A stretch of 64,000 bases of DNA from CAMTWZ01 sp041749075 (GTDB taxonomy: Bacteria; Bacteroidota; Rhodothermia; Balneolales; HLUCCA01). The notes beneath the pieces were generated by a model. The model was not told the origin of the DNA and searched no databases. It saw only the letters and a program-made list of their open reading frames with translations. Position 1 is the stretch's first letter. Each line of letters starts with the position of its first letter. The position numbers were made by a program, and so were the translations under genes. Below, one piece after another: positions 9,005-17,057 of the stretch. The stretch covers positions 17,549-81,548 of the forward strand of contig JBGTBY010000028.1 in assembly GCA_041749075.1 (NCBI GenBank), given 5' to 3'.

Positions 9005-10105
9005 TCAGTGTGCGGCTTCATGCGCATGGTCGTGCTCGTGATCATGGTCGGCAGCGGCCAACCCGATGAACAGAGCGGAAAACATGGTGAAAATGTACGC
9101 TTGAAGGAAAGAGGCGAAAATTTTGATGGCGTAAATGAACAAGGTAAACGGAACCCAGATCACAGCGGATCCGATACCTACCCAATTGCCGAACATGTCG
9201 GCGAACAGGAAAATCATGCCGATGATGCTGTACACAAGCAATTTGCCCGATGCCATGTTGGCGAACAGACGTACCGTCAAAGCGAAAGGCTTGGTGAACA
9301 ATCCGAGGATTTCAACGGGAGTCAGTATGATGAGCATCAATTTCGGAACACCCGGCATCACCAACACGTGTTTCCAATACTCTTTGGTACCGGCGAACTG
9401 GGTGATGGTGAAGGTGAACAAGGCCAGAACCGCGGTGATCATCACATCCGAGGTGGATGTCACACCCCATGGCATCAATCCGAACAGGTTCATGAACAAG
9501 ATCATGAAGAAAGCGGACAACAGGTAGGGCGTATATTTGAGATACTTCTCTTCGCCGATGTTGGATCTTGCGATGTCGTCGCGCACGAAAATGATCAACG
9601 CTTCGAACAAGTTCATGAAGGTGCCGCGTGGAAGGAGTCCGTCGCGGGTCGTCGTGTTGTATTTGCTGGCAAGTCGACCAAAAACAAGAAGTACGAGAAA
9701 TCCCGAAAAAGCGAACCACATCAGATGCGAGGTAATGGAGGCATCAAATTGGACATGGGCACCATCCGCACGAACCAAATGGTAACTGACTGGAGCGACC
9801 TTGATGCCATCATCCTTGTATTGGATGCGATCTGGATTGGCTAGATAATATTCATCCACCCATCCATCCCCGCTGTTCAATGCGGATGTGGTGTTGATAT
9901 AGAAATGCCATTGATCGTCGAATCGTACAATTCTAGGAAGTTCGATCTTCCCGATGGGCTTGAAATCCAAATAATTATGGTCTGCGATCTTGTAGAGCAT
10001 GTCGATTCGCTTGGGATTGGCATCCGGGTCGGCGGAAAAACCAGGCAAGGCAACCGATAAAAGAAAGACAGTGCTAAGGGTAAAAAGTCGCAGGGCGGCT
10101 TGCAT
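9005..10105 (-). CDS. atpB: ATP synthase F0 subunit a
   Basis: 366 residues from ATG 10105, which overlaps the preceding stop as TGATG. An N-terminal signal-like helix (LRLFTLSTVFLLSVALPGFS) precedes an extra periplasmic domain of roughly 100 residues before the membrane core, as in long FCB-group AtpB proteins. The core carries the essential arginine in LTVRLFANMASGKLL and ends with a His/Asp-rich tail (ADHDHEHDHAHEAAH). Subunit a forms the ion half-channels against the c-ring. The His-rich cytoplasmic tail is unusual and could bind metal, but this is speculative. Confidence 0.95.
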   Translation of the reverse strand: MQAALRLFTLSTVFLLSVALPGFSADPDANPKRIDMLYKIADHNYLDFKPIGKIELPRIVRFDDQWHFYINTTSALNSGDGWVDEYYLANPDRIQYKDDGIKVAPVSYHLVRADGAHVQFDASITSHLMWFAFSGFLVLLVFGRLASKYNTTTRDGLLPRGTFMNLFEALIIFVRDDIARSNIGEEKYLKYTPYLLSAFFMILFMNLFGLMPWGVTSTSDVMITAVLALFTFTITQFAGTKEYWKHVLVMPGVPKLMLIILTPVEILGLFTKPFALTVRLFANMASGKLLVYSIIGMIFLFADMFGNWVGIGSAVIWVPFTLFIYAIKIFASFLQAYIFTMFSALFIGLAAADHDHEHDHAHEAAH

Positions 10106-10494
10106 CAACTACGGTGTTTTGTAGATTCGTTGTGGATGAGTTTCATTTCCATCACAGACTTGCAAATATAAGCAATAAACAGGCCGATTGTAAACGTGAA
10201 TTCGGGCAAATCCGTCGCCACAACCACAAAGGCGAGCGCCACGAGCATCAGAGCCATGCGCACCATCATCCCCCCGAACACGGATAACATGAACGAACTC
10301 ATGCTTCCGGCTTTTGATTTCACGATCGCGTAATAGCCGCCGAAGGCATTGAATGAGGTGAGTAGAAATGCGGCCACAACGGCCAACCATCCGTCTATTC
10401 CCTGGTAACTCGTCAGCGGATACCAAGCCAACGCGATGGCTGCCACATCCAGAATGATCAGTTGCTTGGCGAATACGAGGCGTGAATCCTTCAT
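10105..10494 (-). CDS. AtpI-like membrane protein of the ATP synthase operon
   Basis: 129 residues with about four hydrophobic helices (for example LIILDVAAIALAWYPL, AVVAAFLLTSFNAFGGYYAI, VRMALMLVALAFVVVA). Short, weakly conserved four-helix proteins at this place in atp operons are AtpI/AtpR-like and are thought to help c-ring assembly or Mg2+ supply. It overlaps atpZ upstream (ATGA) and atpB downstream (TGATG), indicating translational coupling. The name rests more on position and topology than on motifs. Confidence 0.7.
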   Translation of the reverse strand: MKDSRLVFAKQLIILDVAAIALAWYPLTSYQGIDGWLAVVAAFLLTSFNAFGGYYAIVKSKAGSMSSFMLSVFGGMMVRMALMLVALAFVVVATDLPEFTFTIGLFIAYICKSVMEMKLIHNESTKHRS

Positions 10495-10721
10495 TTCTTT
10501 TTTCCGGATTGGATGGTCAATTTATAAAGGAGCGTGAATATGGATGCGAGTCCGAAAACGATGCCCCCAAGTATTCCCCAAGGCGTGGAGCCATACCGTT
10601 CATCCAACCACCATCCTGCAACCAAAGGAATGGCCAAGGATATGGCCATTTGGATGCCCAGGCCGGAATACCGGGCATAATCGCGAAGCAGGTTGTCTTT
10701 ATTTGGTCGGGGTTCCGGCAT
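10491..10721 (-). CDS. atpZ: AtpZ-like F0F1 accessory membrane protein
   Basis: 76 residues from ATG 10721. A short polar N-terminus (MPEPRPNKDNLLRDYARYSG) leads into two helices, LGIQMAISLAIPLVAGWWLDERYG and WGILGGIVFGLASIFTLLYKL. The W-LDERYGS/TP-G pattern between the helices is the signature of the AtpZ/ATPase_gene1 family, which accompanies AtpI in many bacteria and has been linked to Mg2+/Ca2+ transport for the ATP synthase. Its start lies inside the bactofilin gene (23-nt overlap); a longer upstream frame exists but lacks support. Confidence 0.82.
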   Translation of the reverse strand: MPEPRPNKDNLLRDYARYSGLGIQMAISLAIPLVAGWWLDERYGSTPWGILGGIVFGLASIFTLLYKLTIQSGKKK

Positions 10722-11079
10722 GTCGACCCATGTTGATAGTACCATCAATGGTGGCACCTTCTTCGACGAGAAGCACATTGGTGCGGATGTCGCCTTTGAT
10801 GACCGCGGTTTTGCGCAAAATGAGCCGCTGGCTGATCACCAGATTGCCGTTTACGGCGCCTGCGATGTCGCTATCGGGCGAAGAGATATCCCCTACCACA
10901 CGCGCGCTAGACGCGATGATGCATTTTCCTTCGGACAGAATGTTGCCTTCGATAATGCCGGCCAAACGGAAATCGCTTTTTACTTGGATGCTGCCTTTGA
11001 TCAGGCTGCCCTCGGAAATGATGGTAATGGAGGGCTGATTGGGGGTTTCGTTCACAGGTTTGTCAGGTTTCTGAAACAT
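10699..11079 (-). CDS. Bactofilin (polymer-forming cytoskeletal protein)
   Basis: 126 residues. A short disordered N-terminus (MFQKPDKPVNETPNQPS) is followed by a right-handed beta-helix with regular short turns: ISEGSLIKGSIQVKSDFRL, GIIEGNILSEGKCI, AVNGNLVISQRLI, AVIKGDIRTNVLLVEEGATIDGTI. This is the bactofilin (DUF583) core, which self-assembles into filaments on the inner membrane without nucleotide. The upstream neighbour is a LytM/M23 endopeptidase. Bactofilin-M23 pairs occur in many phyla (for example CcmA-Csd1 in Helicobacter), where the filament positions the peptidoglycan hydrolase, so a role in cell shape is inferred. Confidence 0.92.
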   Translation of the reverse strand: MFQKPDKPVNETPNQPSITIISEGSLIKGSIQVKSDFRLAGIIEGNILSEGKCIIASSARVVGDISSPDSDIAGAVNGNLVISQRLILRKTAVIKGDIRTNVLLVEEGATIDGTINMGRHAGTPTK

Positions 11080-11091
11080 GGAAATGTCTGT

Positions 11092-11913
11092 TTATCGTTG
11101 AGTGAAATAAAACTCGGGGTCCAGTGGTACGCCATCTTTCCATAATTCGATGTGCAGATGTGGACCGGTGCTAATGATACCCGTATTTGAAATAAAACCA
11201 AGCAAGTCGCCCTTTCGCACAATGCGACCTTCGGAATGAACCGGGCGATCGGCATGCTTCAGCACGGATAAATACCCTTCCGCATGCTGGATTTTGATCA
11301 CATATCCGAAATTCAATGTCCATTCGGAACTGATGATGGCCCCATCCGCAGATGAGTAGATCGGATCTCCGGTCGTTGCCGACAAATCGACTCCGAAATG
11401 CCCTGACTGCGGTTTGAAGGATTGCGACATCGTGCCTTTCACCGGAAATCGTAAGGGGAAAGCTAACGTCGTGCTGACATTCCCCAACGGTCTGTATACG
11501 GTCGGAGTGACTTCAATTGTGGCTGGAATACTGTCTCCATTGGATAAGATCACCCTACTGATGACGAACGTGGTATCACGGCCGTCGTACAAGATTTGTT
11601 TGATGTTGTCGAGTTGCGCATCGCGAGTATCCAACGAATCTTGGATGGCCATCACCCGTTGGCCCAAAGCCACTAGCTCGGCACGAAGGTGTTCGTCTTC
11701 GCGATTAAAGATTTGATCTCCTAGTGGTGTCACATACAAGAAAACACCGACTACGAATGTGCCACCGGCGATGGTCAGCAACCAGAACAGAATCAGTAGA
11801 AAGGGTGCGAAACGGAACGAACTCGGATGGTCCGGATCTGAATCGCGCCAAATCACCAGATTCATCGAATCGTGGCGGAACTGGTAAAGTTGTCGGAGTA
11901 ATTGCTTCAGCAA
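11092..11913 (-). CDS. LytM/M23 peptidoglycan endopeptidase, membrane-anchored
   Basis: About 273 residues. A cytoplasmic N-terminus is followed by one membrane helix (FLLILFWLLTIAGGTFVVGVFLY), a short coiled coil (HLRAELVALGQRVMAIQDSLDTRDAQLD), and the M23 domain from about residue 155. All zinc/catalytic positions are present: H and D of HFGVD, the His of LKHAD and the HLH near the end, so it should be active on peptide cross-links in the periplasm. The start is uncertain: TTG 11913, 1 nt after the guaB stop, or ATG 11865 (MNLVIWRDSD). The bactofilin gene follows after 12 nt. Confidence 0.88.
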   Translation of the reverse strand: MLKQLLRQLYQFRHDSMNLVIWRDSDPDHPSSFRFAPFLLILFWLLTIAGGTFVVGVFLYVTPLGDQIFNREDEHLRAELVALGQRVMAIQDSLDTRDAQLDNIKQILYDGRDTTFVISRVILSNGDSIPATIEVTPTVYRPLGNVSTTLAFPLRFPVKGTMSQSFKPQSGHFGVDLSATTGDPIYSSADGAIISSEWTLNFGYVIKIQHAEGYLSVLKHADRPVHSEGRIVRKGDLLGFISNTGIISTGPHLHIELWKDGVPLDPEFYFTQR

Positions 11914-11914
11914 A

Positions 11915-13393
11915 CTAGCGTAGCGAATAGTTTGGTGCTTCTTTGGTAATGGTGACCGAGTGCGGGTGACTTTCTTTCATCCCTGCGGCCGAAATTTCAA
12001 CCATGTCGGCTTTATGAAGTTCTGATATCGTCGGGGAACCGCAATAACCCATGGATGCGCGCAAGCCACCCACCAATTGGTACATCACTTCACTCAGGGT
12101 TCCTTTGTATGGAACCATGCCTTCGATGCCTTCGGGCACCATTTTCTTCACATCGTCTTCCACATCTTGGAAATATCGGTCTTTGCTGCCTTGGCTCATG
12201 GCCGGTAGGCTTCCCATTCCGCGATAGGACTTGAATTTGCGGGATTCGTAGATAATCGTCTCACCCGGACTTTCTTCCGTTCCCGCGAACATCGATCCGA
12301 GCATGACGGCCGTCGCGCCACCGGCAAGGGCTTTCGGAACGTCACCTGTTTGCTTGATGCCACCATCCGCGATCAATCCGACACCGTTTTTCATGGTATA
12401 GGATGCCACTTCCATAACGGCTGACAATTGGGGTACGCCCACGCCGGTCACGATTCGGGTCGTACAGATGGAACCCGGCCCCACTCCTACTTTCACGACG
12501 TCAGCACCGGCTTTGTGAAGCGCTTTGGCCGCATCCGCGGTTGCGATGTTACCCGCGATAAGATCCAGATCGGGATAGGCTTTTCGGATGGTTCGAACCA
12601 TGGCCAACACGCCTTCCGAATGACCATGTGCGGTATCGACGGTGATGATGTCGACTCCGGCATCGATCAAGGCTTTCACACGATCGAGCGTATCGGCGGA
12701 GATACCGACTGCCGCGCCTACTCTTAAACGTCCGAGAGAATCTTTGCAGGCGTTCGGGAAATTCTTTTTCTTCTCAATGTCTTTGAACGTGATGAGGCCG
12801 ACCAGAATCCCTTTCTTATCGACGATCGGAAGTTTCTCCACTTTATAATCCTGCAAAAGGCGTTCGGCTTCGGCCAAATCGGTGCCCATTGGGGCGATGA
12901 TCAGATTTTCGCTGGTCATCACACTACCGAGCGTGCGATCGAGGTCGGTTACAAAACGAAGATCACGGTTCGTCACGATGCCCAGGAGTTTCTTGTCAGG
13001 AGCCACGACCGGAATGCCTCCGATCTTATGCTGGGTCATCAGCGCACGGGCTTGGCGAACGGTCGCATCTTCGGGGAGCGTCACCGGATCCACGATCATG
13101 CCGCTTTCTGAGCGTTTCACAAGGCGCACATGCTCGGCTTGTTGCTCGATTGTCATGTTCTTGTGAAGCATGGCCATTCCGCCTTCTCGGGCGAGTGCGA
13201 TGGCGAGGCGATATTCGGAAACCGTATCCATCGCGGCGCTCAAGAACGGGATGTTCAGTTTCAGCTTTGGAGTGAGATGGATGCCCACGTCCACATTGCG
13301 GGGCAATACATTGGAATAGGCGGGTACCAGCAGAACGTCGTCGTAGGTAAGGCCTTTGCGGGTGATTCGGGAGTAGGGATCGAAGACAGACAT
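11915..13393 (-). CDS. guaB: Inosine-5'-monophosphate dehydrogenase
   Basis: About 492 residues from ATG 13393 (MSVFDPYSRITRKGLTYDDVLLVPAYS), the conserved family start; an in-frame codon further upstream would add an unsupported stretch. Two CBS domains interrupt the barrel (MIVDPVTLPEDATVRQA and SENLIIAPMGTDLAEAE). The active-site loop GPGSICTTRIVTG holds the catalytic Cys, and the flap region (SKDRYFQDVED) is intact. The enzyme oxidises IMP to XMP with NAD+, the committed step to GMP. Placing guaB at the head of an operon with cell-shape and ATP synthase genes is unusual. A TACCTTTG box lies 27 nt upstream. Confidence 0.97.
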   Translation of the reverse strand: MSVFDPYSRITRKGLTYDDVLLVPAYSNVLPRNVDVGIHLTPKLKLNIPFLSAAMDTVSEYRLAIALAREGGMAMLHKNMTIEQQAEHVRLVKRSESGMIVDPVTLPEDATVRQARALMTQHKIGGIPVVAPDKKLLGIVTNRDLRFVTDLDRTLGSVMTSENLIIAPMGTDLAEAERLLQDYKVEKLPIVDKKGILVGLITFKDIEKKKNFPNACKDSLGRLRVGAAVGISADTLDRVKALIDAGVDIITVDTAHGHSEGVLAMVRTIRKAYPDLDLIAGNIATADAAKALHKAGADVVKVGVGPGSICTTRIVTGVGVPQLSAVMEVASYTMKNGVGLIADGGIKQTGDVPKALAGGATAVMLGSMFAGTEESPGETIIYESRKFKSYRGMGSLPAMSQGSKDRYFQDVEDDVKKMVPEGIEGMVPYKGTLSEVMYQLVGGLRASMGYCGSPTISELHKADMVEISAAGMKESHPHSVTITKEAPNYSLR

Positions 13394-13420
13394 TAGCCGG
13401 ATCGTTTCGTTGCAGTTTGG

Positions 13421-13428
13421 CAAAGGTA
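13421..13428 (-). promoter_or_regulatory. Putative -7 promoter box of guaB operon
   Basis: TACCTTTG on the minus strand matches the Bacteroidota -7 consensus TAnnTTTG exactly and lies 27 nt before the guaB ATG. No clear -33 TTTG is seen at the expected distance. Confidence 0.45.
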
Positions 13429-13477
13429 CGGAGTTTGCGTGTATTTACGGTGTATATTGTCCGGATTCAGACGAGAC

Positions 13478-14629
13478 ATGCAACACAGGCCGATCATTCC
13501 TTTTTGTAAACCCGACACCGGAAAAGCGGAACAAACCGCTCTAGCCAACGCCCTCGAATCCGGATTTTGGAGAGGCGATGGTCCCGCCACCCGCCGCGTC
13601 CAAAACATGATCCGTCTTCATACCGGATCGAAGCGCGCCTTTCTGACCACCAGCGCTACCCATGCCATGGAATTGGCGGTGATGTTGCTCGATATCGGTC
13701 CGGGTGACGACGTCATCATGCCGTCGTTCACATTCGTTTCTACGGCCAACGCCGTCGTGCTTCGCGGCGGAATTCCTGTATTTGCGGACATTACTCCGGG
13801 AACCATGAATATGGATCCGGTGGATGTGGCTCGATTGATCACTCCTCGCACCAAAGCGATCATGCCCGTTCACTACGCCGGAGTGGCGTGCGATATGGAC
13901 GCTCTGTTGGCCGTAGCGAGGGATGGACGTTTGGCCATGATCGAGGACGCTGCGCAGGGAGTCGACGCCTATTGGAACGGTCGAGCGTTGGGCACTCTGG
14001 GCGATTTCGGGGCGTTCAGCTTTCACGATACCAAGAACATCGCCTGCGGCGAAGGCGGCGCGTTGTTGATCCGCGACGGATCGATGGTAGCCCGCGCCGA
14101 AATCCTTCGTGAAAAAGGAACCAATCGAAGCGCGTTCATCCGCGGTGAAGTGGACAAATACACGTGGATGGATGCCGGAAGCAGCTATGTGCCGAGCGAT
14201 TTGTTAGCGGCCCTGTTAGACGTTCAATGGTCGCGTCGCACCGAGATTCGCAGAAAACGGGAAGCGGTGTGGAATGGGTATCATCAGGCCCTGAAACCCT
14301 TTGAAGATTCAGGATTTCTTACTCGCAACGTGATCCCGAGCTGGGCCACATCCAACTTCCATACCTATTTCTTCACAACATCCAGAGTAGACGATCGAAA
14401 CCGATTATTGGACGCCTTCAAGCAAGCGGGTATTTCCGCGGCGTTTCATTATATACCGCTTCATGATTCTCCATTCGGGTCTTCGCTCTCGAAACATGTG
14501 CGTCCATTGCCTATTACGGAGCAATTGAGTCAGTCTCAGATCCGGCTTCCGTTGTATGGAAATTTATTACAGGAGCATCCGGATGCGATCGAGCGGGTTG
14601 CGGATGTGATCAAGCGCGCCGCCACATGA
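13478..14629 (+). CDS. wecE: dTDP-4-amino-4,6-dideoxygalactose transaminase (WecE/RffA-like)
   Basis: About 383 residues from ATG 13478 (MQHRPIIPFCKPDTGKAE). PLP-dependent DegT/DnrJ/EryC1 fold: SATHAMELAV binds the cofactor phosphate, MIEDAAQG is the conserved aspartate region, and AFSFHDTKNIACGEGGA holds the Schiff-base lysine. The long stretch ILREKGTNRSAFIRG-VDKYTWMD-GSSY and the later FHYIPLHDSP are typical of the WecE/RffA branch, which makes TDP-Fuc4N or a similar amino sugar. It opens the plus-strand polysaccharide operon, divergent from guaB across 84 bp. The exact product sugar is inferred from family resemblance. Confidence 0.87.
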   Translation: MQHRPIIPFCKPDTGKAEQTALANALESGFWRGDGPATRRVQNMIRLHTGSKRAFLTTSATHAMELAVMLLDIGPGDDVIMPSFTFVSTANAVVLRGGIPVFADITPGTMNMDPVDVARLITPRTKAIMPVHYAGVACDMDALLAVARDGRLAMIEDAAQGVDAYWNGRALGTLGDFGAFSFHDTKNIACGEGGALLIRDGSMVARAEILREKGTNRSAFIRGEVDKYTWMDAGSSYVPSDLLAALLDVQWSRRTEIRRKREAVWNGYHQALKPFEDSGFLTRNVIPSWATSNFHTYFFTTSRVDDRNRLLDAFKQAGISAAFHYIPLHDSPFGSSLSKHVRPLPITEQLSQSQIRLPLYGNLLQEHPDAIERVADVIKRAAT

Positions 14630-15576
14630 ACAGGAAGGATTGGGAATGTCGCGAGGCAAGCATCGATGAATGGATCGACTCATGGTCCGCGGATACCAAT
14701 CGCACGCGATTCCAACATCCCGAATGGCATCAGGCATTTGCCAAAACATGGCCCGGAAGTTTCACGCCGAAAGCGTATCGGGTCATAGGCAAAGATGGGA
14801 CGGATGCCATTTTGCCCGGCTCAACACGACGCTTGTTCAAAGGGTTTGCATCGGAGTGGATCGGCTCACCGGGACATAACTACGGCGGCTTGATCGGTCC
14901 GCACACAACCGATGCCTACCTCGCCGGCCAATTGTTCTTGCTGGATCGACATAGTTCCTACAGGTGGTATGGAAGTCCGTTCACGAAATCGGCATTCACG
15001 ATGGATTCATTCACGCAAGTCGTGGATCTGGATGTGTCGGATGAGGAATTGGACCGCTCGATGGATCATTTCAAGAACTTGTACTTCGCTCGTCGCGCGG
15101 AACGTCATGGCCTCTGTCTCGAACGTTGGCATGGAACCGCCGAAGCCTATGCCGCCATCTATCAGGATGCCCAAAACCGGTGGAACATGGATGGAAGCAT
15201 GCCCAACAGCTATCCCACCGCATTTTTCAATGCCGTATTCAATTTGGACGGAACCGAAATATGGGCCGTGACGACCAAAGAAAACCGGGATCCCATCGCC
15301 ATGGGCATCTTCCTGACTGCTGGCTCGCATGTGGTATCCTGGCTCACGTTGGCGCGTGAAGACGCCCTCCCATTGCGGCCTTACCAGTTCTTGTATGTGA
15401 ATCTAATCCGCCATTACCATCAGAAAGGATTTAAGCGGTTCGACTTCAACCCCTCTGGCGGACTCGAGGGTGTGATCGAATTCAAACAACGTTTCGGGGC
15501 CAAAAAAATGCCCATTCCTGTCTTCACAGGACACAGTGGATGGTTGCAACTCCTCCGAACGATGCGAGACATCTGA
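14626..15576 (+). CDS. FemAB/GNAT-like acyltransferase of polysaccharide operon
   Basis: 316 residues. The C-terminal half has the BioF2/FemAB-like acyl-CoA acyltransferase look: FFNAVFNLDGTEIWAVTTKE, then AMGIFLTAGSHVVSWLTLARED, then the conserved end LRPYQFLYVNLIRHYHQKGFKRFDFN followed by GVIEFKQRFGAK. Proteins of this type in glycan clusters are thought to acylate amino sugars or peptides; after a sugar aminotransferase, N-acylation of the 4-amino group is a reasonable guess. The start overlaps wecE by 4 nt (ATGA). Family level only; no tested homologue is recognised. Confidence 0.6.
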   Translation: MNRKDWECREASIDEWIDSWSADTNRTRFQHPEWHQAFAKTWPGSFTPKAYRVIGKDGTDAILPGSTRRLFKGFASEWIGSPGHNYGGLIGPHTTDAYLAGQLFLLDRHSSYRWYGSPFTKSAFTMDSFTQVVDLDVSDEELDRSMDHFKNLYFARRAERHGLCLERWHGTAEAYAAIYQDAQNRWNMDGSMPNSYPTAFFNAVFNLDGTEIWAVTTKENRDPIAMGIFLTAGSHVVSWLTLAREDALPLRPYQFLYVNLIRHYHQKGFKRFDFNPSGGLEGVIEFKQRFGAKKMPIPVFTGHSGWLQLLRTMRDI

Positions 15577-17057
15577 TGGAAAACCTGCGAATCCAAACGG
15601 TCAGGGGCATGAGGTGGACGGGATCGTCGCAGGTGATCACTGGTGTGATGCAATTCGTGCAGATCGCCGTGCTGGCGAACATCCTTACACCCACCGAATT
15701 CGGTTTGATGGCCACGGTCTTATTGTCGATGAATTTCATATCCGCTTTTGCGGATGCGGGTGTCAGTTATGCCATCATCCAAGCGAAAGAAATGAGCGAT
15801 GTGCAACGCTCCACCTTGTATTGGGTGCACAATGGCATCGCTTGGTTCACTGCGATTGTGTTTTTCTTGGTGGCTCCGCATCTCGCTGCCATGTTGATCG
15901 AGCCCGAACTCGGTTCCGATCTCATCTCGCAGCTCACCACCTTGCTTCGCGTATCGGCGTTCATGATTCCGATCGCGGCGGCAAGCACCCAATTCCGAAT
16001 GGTGTTCCATCGAAATATGGAATTCGCCATCGTAGCGAAGCAAGAAATCCTTACCACAACCCTGAATTTGCTGATTTCGGTGGGTTTAGCACTGGCAGGA
16101 TACGGGGTCTGGTCGCTGCTGATCGGATATATGATCGGGAACATCATCGGACAGTTATGGATTCTGTTCGCTGGCCTTCGAACCTGGCAACCATCTATTG
16201 TGTTCGATCTGACCGGATTAAAACCTGTGTTCCGTTACGGGATGTATCATTCCGGCGAAAAAATGGTGCAGTTTTTCAATATGAAGATCGATCAGATTCT
16301 CATCACTACACTGCTTGGCATGCAAGCACTCGGAATCTACAACATGGCATTGAATCTTGTGATCTACCCGATTCAACGAATCAATCAGGCCGTCACTCAG
16401 GTGATGTTCCCGCTGTTTGCGAAGCAACAAGATGATGTGTCCGCACTGCGGAACGGCTATTTGAACCTGCTCAAAACCGTCACACTCATCAATGCGCCGT
16501 TGATGGTTGGCATCATGATCACAGCGCCATTGTTCATTCCTTTATTACTTGGTGACCAATGGACTAGCGCAATTGTCCTCACTCAGATTCTTGCGATTTA
16601 TTCGTATCAAAAATCGACTGGAGCTCCCGCTGGCGCACTATTATTGGCTGTGGGACGAACCGACCTTGGCTTCGCTTGGAATGTCTTGGCGATGGTGTTC
16701 ACACTTCCTGTGATCGCCTATAGTGCCATGGTCTATGGCCTGACCGGCATCGCATATGGGTTTGTGATTCTACATCTGTTTTTGGGGGTAGTATATTATC
16801 TGAAGGTCATCCGACCGATCATCGGTCCGGTCGGCGCTGATTATGCCATGACCCTGATCAAACCTGTTCTCTATGCCGCCATGATGGGATTCGTCGTTCG
16901 TTTATTGGATCAACTCTTTCCGTTCGATACCGCCTTGCAATTGAGTCTTTTGGTTGTGATCGGCATCGGATTGTACACGATTCTGCTATTCGTGCTTGAA
17001 AAGCCCATATTGGATCGGATCAAAGATGTCGCCTTGCCCGATAGGACCCGTTTATGA
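15576..17057 (+). CDS. Lipopolysaccharide/O-unit flippase (WzxC-like)
   Basis: 493 residues from ATG 15576, overlapping the previous stop as TGATG; a start 36 nt upstream would extend into the neighbour. About 12-14 hydrophobic helices follow the N-terminus ENLRIQTVRGMRWTGSSQVI, with the PST-family loop ILTPTEFGLMATVL and later KIDQILITTLLGMQALGIYNMA. Such proteins export lipid-linked glycan units across the inner membrane. It is distinct from the flippase truncated at the left edge of the window, so two polysaccharide export routes may exist. Confidence 0.88.
   Translation: MENLRIQTVRGMRWTGSSQVITGVMQFVQIAVLANILTPTEFGLMATVLLSMNFISAFADAGVSYAIIQAKEMSDVQRSTLYWVHNGIAWFTAIVFFLVAPHLAAMLIEPELGSDLISQLTTLLRVSAFMIPIAAASTQFRMVFHRNMEFAIVAKQEILTTTLNLLISVGLALAGYGVWSLLIGYMIGNIIGQLWILFAGLRTWQPSIVFDLTGLKPVFRYGMYHSGEKMVQFFNMKIDQILITTLLGMQALGIYNMALNLVIYPIQRINQAVTQVMFPLFAKQQDDVSALRNGYLNLLKTVTLINAPLMVGIMITAPLFIPLLLGDQWTSAIVLTQILAIYSYQKSTGAPAGALLLAVGRTDLGFAWNVLAMVFTLPVIAYSAMVYGLTGIAYGFVILHLFLGVVYYLKVIRPIIGPVGADYAMTLIKPVLYAAMMGFVVRLLDQLFPFDTALQLSLLVVIGIGLYTILLFVLEKPILDRIKDVALPDRTRL

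Noticed and set aside
9008..9844. 278-codon plus-strand frame antisense to atpB
   Set aside because: Mirror of the atpB codons, highly charged, no family.
15536..16435. 299-codon plus-strand frame overlapping the Wzx gene
   Set aside because: Composition (His/Cys/Arg-rich, no membrane helices) is that of an out-of-frame shadow of the flippase gene.
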